A stretch of 64,000 bases of DNA from JALYYC01 sp039922495 (GTDB lineage Bacteria > Chloroflexota > Dormibacteria > CF-121). The stretch covers positions 1 through 64,000 of the forward strand of contig JBDTEO010000015.1 in the NCBI GenBank assembly GCA_039922495.1. Reading direction: 5' to 3'. The first letter of the stretch is position 1, and the number at the start of each line of letters is the position of its first letter. Shown piece by piece: positions 57,949 through 64,000 of the stretch. The position numbers and the translations under genes are program-made. The notes below the pieces were generated by a model. That model was given only the letters and a program-made list of their open reading frames with translations, ran no database searches and was not told where the DNA came from.

Positions 57949-58596
57949 ATGGCACTCGTTCCCCACGTTGTCGAGACGACGTCCCGCGGTGAGCGGGCCT
58001 ATGACATCTATTCGCGTTTGCTCCGGGATCGCATCATCTTCCTCGGGATGCCGATCGACGACGATGTCGCGAACGTCGTGATCGCCCAGTTGCTCTTTCT
58101 GGACAGCGAGGATCACGACAAGGAAATCAGCATCTACATCAACAGCCCGGGTGGCTCGCTGAGCGCCGGCCTGGCGATCTACGACACCATGCGCTACGTG
58201 CATCCAACCGTCAGCACGCTCTGCACCGGCATGGCGGCGAGCGCGGCCTCGCTGATCCTCTGCGGCGGTGCGCCGGGCAAGCGCAACTCGCTGCCCCACT
58301 GCCAGATCGTCCTGCACCAGCCGAGCGGCGGCATGCAGACCTCGCAGGCGACCGATATCGAGATCCACGCCCGCGAGATCCTCCGCATGCGCGAGATCGT
58401 GGTGGAGATCTACGCTCGGCACACCGGCCGCCCGGCAGAGCAGGTCCAGCGCGACATCGAGCGCGATTTCTTCATGACGCCCGAGCAGGCCAAAGACTAC
58501 GGTCTGATCGACGGCATCATCCCGCCATCAGAGAAGACCGCGGCCACAGGCTACTCGCCCAACGGCCACGGCGCCCTGAATCCGAAAAGTACATAG
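57949..58596 (+). CDS. clpP: ATP-dependent Clp protease proteolytic subunit
   Basis: A 215-residue ClpP with catalytic triad Ser98 (GMAASAAS), His123 (VLHQPSGG) and Asp173 (DIERDFFM). Processing of the N-terminus is expected near the DIYSRLL segment. It forms the tetradecameric chamber used with ClpX or ClpC. A strong ribosome site (AAGGAGGA, 57933-57940) lies eight bases before the ATG. A ClgR-like regulator precedes it. No clpX follows; the next gene is convergent and overlaps by 46 bases. Confidence 0.95.
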   Translation: MALVPHVVETTSRGERAYDIYSRLLRDRIIFLGMPIDDDVANVVIAQLLFLDSEDHDKEISIYINSPGGSLSAGLAIYDTMRYVHPTVSTLCTGMAASAASLILCGGAPGKRNSLPHCQIVLHQPSGGMQTSQATDIEIHAREILRMREIVVEIYARHTGRPAEQVQRDIERDFFMTPEQAKDYGLIDGIIPPSEKTAATGYSPNGHGALNPKST

Positions 58597-58880
58597 CCTG
58601 GAAGTCGATTAACCGCCGCTCTCCCGCCCCCCGTAATCGATAGACGGATCCCGTCGGGCACGTCTGCCATCGCGAACCTCATCCAGGCGCAGCATTCCGC
58701 TTCACGCCGGACCAATTCGGCCAGCGACTCCCGCAGACCTGGGACGACGGTGAAGGTGAGGCCAATACCGCCGGGCACGGCCTCGGACGCCGCGACATGG
58801 CGTCCAACCTTGAGCCACGCGCTCCGCCGATCCCGCAGGCCGGTAGCGCTCAGGGTGCAGGTGATATCTTGCACGGTCAC
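58551..58880 (-). CDS. conserved partner protein of a MerR regulator
   Basis: A 109-residue protein with a conserved look: CTLSATGLRDRRSAWLKVGRHV, LRESLAELVRREAECCAWMRF (a Cys-Cys pair in a helix) and a short beta C-terminus. Homologous small proteins are common beside MerR genes; the vicinal Cys pair suggests metal or redox binding. The C-terminal 20 residues overlap the end of clpP in the opposite strand, so the natural stop may have been lost. It shares a control region with the divergent MerR gene. Confidence 0.6.
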   Translation of the reverse strand: MTVQDITCTLSATGLRDRRSAWLKVGRHVAASEAVPGGIGLTFTVVPGLRESLAELVRREAECCAWMRFAMADVPDGIRLSITGGGRAAVNRLPGYVLFGFRAPWPLGE

Positions 58881-58891
58881 GAGCCTCGCAC

Positions 58892-58907
58892 TTCAAGTAG
58901 ACTTGAA
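58892..58907. promoter_or_regulatory. MerR-type operator between divergent genes
   Basis: Perfect inverted repeat TTCAAGT-AG-ACTTGAA (16 bases) between the small Cys-pair gene and the MerR gene, eight bases before the GTG at 58916. This is the expected place for a MerR dimer acting on both genes. Confidence 0.7.
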
Positions 58908-58915
58908 CTCAAGCG

Positions 58916-59374
58916 GTGAATACAAACTCCGCCCTTTTGAGTATTGGCGATCTCGCTGCCGCGGGCGGCCTCGCCGCCTCAGCCATCCGGTATTACGAAG
59001 CCGCCGGCCTCCTTCCCAAAGCCCGCCGGATCAGTGGCAAGCGCTTCTACAACGCCGAGACGGTCGATCGCCTGATGTTGATCCGCTTCTGTGCCCGCCT
59101 GGGAATCAGTCTCGAGGACGTCCGCAAGCTCCTCGCTATTTCCCGAACTGACCGCGCCAGGGAGCACTGGCGCCGGCTTGTCGACAGCCAGCTCGAGGAG
59201 ATCACCGCACTGATCTCGGCGGCCCAGGGCGTCGAGCGCGTCCTGCTGGAGAGCCGCGACTGCGACTGCGTGACCCCGGCGACCTGCCGCTTCCTCTTCG
59301 AGGAGCGTCACAAGCCGCCGCCGACGCGCCGGCGCCTCGGCTTGCACGATGCCCTGAAGGCCGAACTGGTCTAG
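58916..59374 (+). CDS. MerR-family regulator with C-terminal Cys cluster
   Basis: A 152-residue MerR protein: IGDLAAAGGLAASAIRYYEAAGLLPKARR is the winged helix-turn-helix, followed by a dimer coiled coil (about 85-112) and Cys116, Cys118 and Cys124 (CDCVTPATC). The cluster resembles effector sites of metal- or redox-sensing MerR proteins such as SoxR. The start is GTG at 58916. It would bind the 16-base palindrome upstream and control itself and the divergent Cys-pair gene. Confidence 0.83.
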   Translation: MNTNSALLSIGDLAAAGGLAASAIRYYEAAGLLPKARRISGKRFYNAETVDRLMLIRFCARLGISLEDVRKLLAISRTDRAREHWRRLVDSQLEEITALISAAQGVERVLLESRDCDCVTPATCRFLFEERHKPPPTRRRLGLHDALKAELV

Positions 59375-60525
59375 GCCGCGGTCGCTTTCGGAAAAAGCAG
59401 CCGGACCAGCACGGTCGAGGCGGCGATGGTCAGGATGACCGCGGACACGATGCCGGTGAAGAACGACCGCGGAATGATCCCGGCGCCGAGACCGATCGCG
59501 GCCAGGACAAAGCTGAACTCCCCAATCTGCCCGAGGCCGATCGCAATTTGCCAGCGGCGTTCGGGAAGTCGGGCGAGCGTCGCGAGTCCGTAAACGACCA
59601 GGACCTTTGTGATCACCACGAGGATCAGCAGAAAGGCCAGCCACGGTAGGGCGCTGGGCAGCGAATACGGATCGACCAAGGCGCCGATGGCCACGAAGAA
59701 CAGGACGGCGAAAACATCCCGGAACGGCAGGAGTCGCCGCCGCGCTTCGGCGGACTGCGGGCTCTCGGTGATGGCGAGACCGGCGATAAACGCGGCCAGT
59801 GCCAGCGGGACTCCGAACACAAATGACCCGAGACCCGCCAGGACGAGACCGCTGGCCACCGACACAATCAGGAACAGGTCGTGTTCCGCATGCAGCGAGC
59901 GAAGGATCCAGGACACCGCGAAGGCCGAAGCGATCGCGAGCGTGATGAAGGCGGCCGCCAGCAGAAAAGCGGCCCAGCCCGAGCGCGCCTGTAACCCGCT
60001 CAACACGATCAAGGCGAGCGCGGCGATCACGCCAACCATGTCCTGGAGGACGCTCCATCCGAGCAGCACCTCGTCCGTCGCGCGGTCGGTGGTCCGCCGC
60101 CGGCTGCGGGTGATATTCACGACGACCACACTCGACGACATCGCGACGCAGATGCCGGCCAGGAGCGCCCCCGTGGCCGGGAGGCCGACCCAGCGCGTCG
60201 CGGCGGCGGCCAGCGCGGCGGTCACCAGCACCTGCACGGGTGCGATGAGCAGCAGGCGGCGTCGTTCCCGGCCGAGCCGCAGCGGGTCGATCTGGATTCC
60301 CACTTCGAAGAGCAAGAGCACCACGCCCACGTTCGCGAGGACTTCTAGTTCGTGCCGGTCGACCACGTAGCCCGGGGTGAAGGGCGACACCGCCAGGCCG
60401 GTGGCGAGGTATCCGAGGACGGCCGGTAGTCCCAGGCGGCGCGCCACCCAGCCGGCCATCGCCGCGAGCAGCAGCACGAACCCGATCTCGAAAACGGTGT
60501 GCGCGACCGGTTCCATGCCCACCAA
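59371..60525 (-). CDS. CPA2-family cation:proton antiporter
   Basis: A 384-residue membrane protein with about twelve helices of the KefB/Na+-H+ exchanger type. Key phrases are LGYLATGLAVSPF, VVLLLFEVGIQIDPLRL, ALLAGICVAMSSSVVVVNI (with the discontinuous helix), LGWSVLQDMVGVIAAL and FFVAIGALVDP. It lacks the C-terminal Rossmann (TrkA-N) domain of KefB/C, so it is the short form. It exchanges K+ or Na+ for protons. Convergent with the MerR gene, overlapping four bases. Confidence 0.87.
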   Translation of the reverse strand: MVGMEPVAHTVFEIGFVLLLAAMAGWVARRLGLPAVLGYLATGLAVSPFTPGYVVDRHELEVLANVGVVLLLFEVGIQIDPLRLGRERRRLLLIAPVQVLVTAALAAAATRWVGLPATGALLAGICVAMSSSVVVVNITRSRRRTTDRATDEVLLGWSVLQDMVGVIAALALIVLSGLQARSGWAAFLLAAAFITLAIASAFAVSWILRSLHAEHDLFLIVSVASGLVLAGLGSFVFGVPLALAAFIAGLAITESPQSAEARRRLLPFRDVFAVLFFVAIGALVDPYSLPSALPWLAFLLILVVITKVLVVYGLATLARLPERRWQIAIGLGQIGEFSFVLAAIGLGAGIIPRSFFTGIVSAVILTIAASTVLVRLLFPKATAA

Positions 60526-60596
60526 CTCTACGGGGCGATCGGGACTCTATACGCCGCCGAGTTCGGCTAAGCGAGCCGCCCTCTATCCTCGTCACT

Positions 60597-62189
60597 ATGC
60601 CGCTGACCGACTGGTGGCGTGAAGGCGTCATCTACCAGGTTTATCCTGCGTCCTTTCAAGACGCCAATGGCGACGGCGTCGGCGATCTTCGCGGGGTGAT
60701 CCAACGCCTCGACTACCTGCGCTGGCTCGGCGTCGATGCCATCTGGCTCAATCCGATCACCATCTCGCCCGACGCTGATATGGGCTACGACGTCGCCGAC
60801 TATTGCGATGTCCAGCCGCGCTTCGGCGATCTCGCCGCCGTCGATGAGCTGATTCGCGAGGCGACCCGGCGGGACATCAAGGTCGTCCTCGATATCGTGC
60901 CGAACCATTCAAGTGACCAGCATCCTTGGTTTCTCGACTCGCGATCCTCGAGGACCGCGGCGCATCGCGACTGGTATGTCTGGGCCGACCCGAAACCCGA
61001 CGGCGGTCCACCGAACAACTGGCTGAGCGTCTTCGGCGGTCCCGCCTGGACCCTCGATGCGCGCACCGGCCAGTACTACCTCCATAACTTCCTTCCGCAG
61101 CAACCGGACCTCAACTGGTGGAACCCGCACGTACGCGACGCGTTCGATGCCATCTATCGCTTCTGGTTCGACCGCGGCGTGGCTGGGTTTCGCATCGATG
61201 TCGCCCATGGCATCGTCAAGGACCGCGAGCTCCGGGACAACCCGGTGGCGACCCCGCAGGACCCCGCGCACGTCCGGGCGCATGGCCAGCGCACCGTGTA
61301 CAACATGGAGCGTCCCGAGGTGCACGATGTCCTACGGCGATGGCGAACGCTCGCCAACAGCTACACGCCGCCGCGAATCTTGCTGGGCGAGACCTATGTG
61401 CTCGACGTGCGGACTATGGGCCTCTACTACGGCAAAGGCGACGAACTCCACCTGGCCTTCAACTTCTCCTACATCCACGCGCCCCTTGCAGCGGAGGCGC
61501 TGGCCGGGGTCGTCGACGAGAGCGAGGCGGTCATCCCCGAAACCGGCTGGCCGGTCTGGACCGTGTCCAACCACGATGTCTCCCGGGTCATGACGCGCTG
61601 GGCGCAAGGCGATGAGCGCAAGCTCCGCTGCGGCCTGCTGAGCCTGCTCACCCTGCGCGGCACGCCCGTCCTCTATTACGGTGACGAGATCGGCATGCCG
61701 GACACGCCGATTGCCCGCGAGGAGATGCGTGACCCGCTCGGCATCCGCCACTGGCCGGAACCACGGGGGCGCGACCCCGAGCGCACGCCGATGCAATGGG
61801 AGGACCTGCCGGGCGCGGGCTTCACGACGCCCGGGGTGCGCCCCTGGCTCCCGATCGGTGATTCGCGCCGGACGAACGTCACCGGCCAGCGCAATGACCG
61901 CGCCTCGTTGCTGCACTTCGTGCGCGACCTGATCGCGTTCCGCCGTAGCCAGCCGGACCTCGCCTCGGGTGCCTACCAGCGACTTCCGGCACCAGCGAGC
62001 GCCTGGGCGTACCAGCGTGGCACCGGGACGATCGTCGCCATCAATCTGTCGAACGCGCGGCTCACATTCCCAAGCTTGGTCGCGACGGTCCGTTTCTCCA
62101 CGGCCGGCGGCCTGGTCGACGGCGGGACCCAGCGTGCGTTGCAGCTCGAGCCCTGGGAGGGCGTCATATGTTCCTCGGCCTCGACCTAG
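60597..62189 (+). CDS. GH13 alpha-glucosidase/oligo-1,6-glucosidase-like
   Basis: A 530-residue glycoside hydrolase of family 13. Active-site residues are the nucleophile Asp201 (GFRIDVAH), acid/base Glu265 (LGETYVLD) and Asp327 (SNHDVSR), with region I DIVPNHSS. The QPDLNWWNPHVRDA segment marks oligo-1,6-glucosidase/alpha-glucosidase types. No signal peptide, so the enzyme is cytoplasmic and cleaves imported malto- or isomalto-oligosaccharides (or sucrose/trehalose relatives). The following FGGY kinase starts before its stop, so both are made together. Confidence 0.88.
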   Translation: MPLTDWWREGVIYQVYPASFQDANGDGVGDLRGVIQRLDYLRWLGVDAIWLNPITISPDADMGYDVADYCDVQPRFGDLAAVDELIREATRRDIKVVLDIVPNHSSDQHPWFLDSRSSRTAAHRDWYVWADPKPDGGPPNNWLSVFGGPAWTLDARTGQYYLHNFLPQQPDLNWWNPHVRDAFDAIYRFWFDRGVAGFRIDVAHGIVKDRELRDNPVATPQDPAHVRAHGQRTVYNMERPEVHDVLRRWRTLANSYTPPRILLGETYVLDVRTMGLYYGKGDELHLAFNFSYIHAPLAAEALAGVVDESEAVIPETGWPVWTVSNHDVSRVMTRWAQGDERKLRCGLLSLLTLRGTPVLYYGDEIGMPDTPIAREEMRDPLGIRHWPEPRGRDPERTPMQWEDLPGAGFTTPGVRPWLPIGDSRRTNVTGQRNDRASLLHFVRDLIAFRRSQPDLASGAYQRLPAPASAWAYQRGTGTIVAINLSNARLTFPSLVATVRFSTAGGLVDGGTQRALQLEPWEGVICSSAST

Positions 62190-63613
62190 GCACCAGTTCC
62201 GTCAAGGCGCTCCTCCTCGATGTCGACGGCTCGGCCGTCGGCACCGGCGCCTCGCCGTATCGGGTTCAGCATCCCCATCCGGGCTGGGCGGAGTCCAACC
62301 CTGGGGATTGGTGGGAAGCGGCGACGATCGCGGTTCGGGAGGCCGTCGGCAATCGGGGCGCGGACGTCGCGGCCGTGGGCCTTTGCGGACAGATGCACGG
62401 CGTCGTGCTCTGCCTGGACGGCGGCGAGCCTTTGCGACCGGCTATCCTATGGGCCGACGCGCGGACCGGGAAGCAGCTCGACGCCTACCGGGAGCTGGGT
62501 CCGGGCCTGAAGCGCCAGCTGGCCAACCCGATCAGCACCGGCATGGCCGGTCCGACCCTGCTCTGGGTCCGCGATCACGAGACCAGCCTGTACCGGCAGA
62601 CGCGCTGGGCGCTGCAGCCAAAAGACTGGCTCCGACTCCGGCTCACCGGCGAGGTGGCCACCGACCCGAGCGATGCCTCGGCGACCTTGCTCTACGACCT
62701 GTCGAGTGATTACTGGGCAAAGGATGTCCTCGATGCCCTCGACCTGCGCCTCGATTTCCTGGCGCCGATTCGCGAATCGAGCGAGATCTGCGGATTGGTC
62801 TCGGAGTCGGCGGCGGCAGGCTGGAGTATCCGCCCCAATGTTCCCGTGGTCGCCGGGGCGGCCGATACCGCGGCGGCCGCCCTGGCGAGCGGTGTGCTGG
62901 AACCCGGCACCGTCCAGTTGACGATTGGTACCGGGGGCCAGATCGTCGCGCCGCGTGCCCGAGTCGCGATCGATCCAACGGCGCGCACGCATCTGTATCG
63001 CGCCGCGGCGCCCGAACGCTGGTACGCGATGGCCGCGATTCTGAATGCCGGGCTGGCGCTCGAGTGGGTCCTTGCAATCCTCGGGGCAGCCTGGGACGAC
63101 CTCTATCGTGAGGCATTTGCGGTGCCAGCCGGAAGCGAGGGCCTGACGTTCCTACCGTATCTGTCTGGCGAGCGAACCCCGCATTTCGACGCAACGGCGC
63201 GCGGTGCCTGGGTGGGCCTCCAAATCAGCCACGGACGTGGGCACCTGTTGCGGGCCGCGCTCGAAGGGGTCGCCTTCGCGATGCGACAGGCGCTCGACGC
63301 GCTGACCGGCACCGGCATCAACGCCAACGGATTGCGCCTCGCGGGTGGCGGCACCACCGAACCGCGCTGGCGCCAGATGCTGGCGGACGTCCTGCAGCGC
63401 CCGCTCTACGCCGCGCTCCCGACGGCGGCGTCCGCCAAAGGCGCCGCGCTGCTGGCCGGCATCGGATTCGGCGCCTGGCCGGGTGCCGCGGGAGTCGCGC
63501 CACTGGCCGAGCCGGTCGAGTTGGTCGCATCACCGAACCCCGCCGATCCGTACCGCGATGCCTATCAGCGCTATCGCGAGCTCTACCTGCCTATCGCCGC
63601 CGCCGTATCCTGA
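62168..63613 (+). CDS. xylB: FGGY-family xylulokinase
   Basis: A 481-residue sugar kinase: FLGLDLGTSSVKALLLD, AAVGLCGQMHGVVLCLD (xylulokinase-type sugar site), AGAADTAAAALASG with catalytic Asp, and FLPYLSGERTPHFDATARGAWVGL. It phosphorylates D-xylulose. It overlaps the GH13 gene by 22 bases, so a pathway from an oligosaccharide to xylulose-5-phosphate is suggested, though glucosidase products are not xylose. It is more typical of XylB than the kinase at 52737. Confidence 0.87.
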   Translation: MFLGLDLGTSSVKALLLDVDGSAVGTGASPYRVQHPHPGWAESNPGDWWEAATIAVREAVGNRGADVAAVGLCGQMHGVVLCLDGGEPLRPAILWADARTGKQLDAYRELGPGLKRQLANPISTGMAGPTLLWVRDHETSLYRQTRWALQPKDWLRLRLTGEVATDPSDASATLLYDLSSDYWAKDVLDALDLRLDFLAPIRESSEICGLVSESAAAGWSIRPNVPVVAGAADTAAAALASGVLEPGTVQLTIGTGGQIVAPRARVAIDPTARTHLYRAAAPERWYAMAAILNAGLALEWVLAILGAAWDDLYREAFAVPAGSEGLTFLPYLSGERTPHFDATARGAWVGLQISHGRGHLLRAALEGVAFAMRQALDALTGTGINANGLRLAGGGTTEPRWRQMLADVLQRPLYAALPTAASAKGAALLAGIGFGAWPGAAGVAPLAEPVELVASPNPADPYRDAYQRYRELYLPIAAAVS

Positions 63614-63998
63614 CACCGGCGAGCAGGGCGACCCCGATGATGATCGCGACTCCCAGGCCGAGCAGGAGCAGGGGATTGTTGCTGGCGTCTTGCGGCGCCC
63701 GCGTGACGACCTGGTGGGCCGCCGCGAACGTCCCAAGCGCCGTCGTCCGCGCGTCAATCGTCAGCAAGAGTTCCTGCACGGTGCTCTCCAGTGGCGTCCA
63801 GGTCTTGCCCTGGACGCGATAGATGGCATCCGGCTTGTGGGCGGGGTAGCGCATGTCGAGCAGCACCGGCGCGCGCAAGGGAACGGCGGGCTTCCCGCTC
63901 GGCACGAGGGTCGCCTCCATCAGGTAGACGTTGCCGTCCGTGATGATGCCCTTCGGTGATGGGGGCTGCGGAGCGAGCGGCGTGATGCGGACCCGCAC
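63591..63998 (-). CDS. membrane-anchored secreted protein, 3' end at window edge
   Basis: The last 135 or so residues of a gene that probably begins beyond the right edge. The visible part has a beta-rich extracytoplasmic domain (VYLMEATLVPSGKPAVPL, AIYRVQGKTWTPLE) and a C-terminal membrane helix (LLLLGLGVAIIIGVALLAGV) followed by RIRRRR, a typical stop-transfer anchor. I do not recognise the family. It overlaps the end of the xylulokinase gene by 23 bases. Confidence 0.55.
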   Translation of the reverse strand: MRVRITPLAPQPPSPKGIITDGNVYLMEATLVPSGKPAVPLRAPVLLDMRYPAHKPDAIYRVQGKTWTPLESTVQELLLTIDARTTALGTFAAAHQVVTRAPQDASNNPLLLLGLGVAIIIGVALLAGVRIRRRR

Positions 63999-64000
63999 CG

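Overview
The window is GC-rich DNA from a bacterial chromosome with dense, mostly short intergenic spaces and frequent 4-base gene overlaps. Several features fit a soil-type Chloroflexota or Dormibacterota-like lineage: a class III cyclase fused to NB-ARC and TPR regions, F420-type oxidoreductases, a CarD/Mfd-like module, a HemC-HemD fusion, many Pro/Thr/Ser-tailed secreted proteins and GTG starts. The phylum call is an inference from gene content. No rRNA operon, phage structural gene, insertion sequence or CRISPR array was seen.

Layout. 0-5 kb: an FMN-binding/membrane redox pair and an OmpR-type two-component system, bracketed by imperfect repeats that include a degenerate tRNA-Cys 3' half; then a decayed beta-propeller gene. 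5-9.6 kb: DUF2255 and DUF2269 proteins, a pentapeptide-repeat fossil, a zinc peptidase and the cyclase-NB-ARC-TPR protein. 9.7-14.6 kb: the most unusual block. It has a secreted Q/N-rich curlin-like repeat protein, a divergent PqqD-like/M50 protease/double cNMP-binding membrane protein, a small zinc-finger protein, an NHLP-leader-like protein with nine ASNEV-type pentads, and a Crp/Fnr regulator. 14.6-22 kb: ArsR/AHSA1 pair, DJ-1 protein, a VOC-dioxygenase pair, a six-repeat DUF5671-like membrane protein and a dead FUSC gene. 22-28 kb: permease, glutamine synthetase and amidohydrolase operon under a clear palindromic operator, then thioesterase, kinase and antiporter genes. 28-36.5 kb: ABC exporter, LLM oxidoreductase, CarD-like protein, GlsB, PadR/MFS fossils, a lipoprotein, an ECF sigma/anti-sigma-like pair and a DD-carboxypeptidase. 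36.6-43.5 kb: dead glpD, tRNA-Leu, potassium channel, thiolase, F420-type enzyme and C39 peptidase. 44-52 kb: a housekeeping run of polyprenyl synthase, hemCD, hemB, cyclophilin, tatA, tatC, rph, rdgB and proline dehydrogenase, then tRNA-Pro. 52.7-64 kb: sugar genes (two FGGY kinases, GH13, a frameshifted glycosidase-like gene), a ClgR-like/ClpP pair, a MerR pair and a CPA2 antiporter.

Functional reading. A cyclase, a two-cNMP-domain protease and a Crp-type regulator lie within 8 kb, which suggests cyclic-nucleotide control of a peptide/protein-processing and surface-protein module; this is an inference. The permease, GS and amidohydrolase genes look like uptake and catabolism of an amine. 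At least eight genes are visibly broken, so the region is undergoing gene decay, although single frameshifts could be assembly errors. Two genes (thioesterase, rdgB) appear to start at CTG inside a CTGA stop/start overlap, and the amidohydrolase has no usual start at all and may be made by +1 frameshifting.
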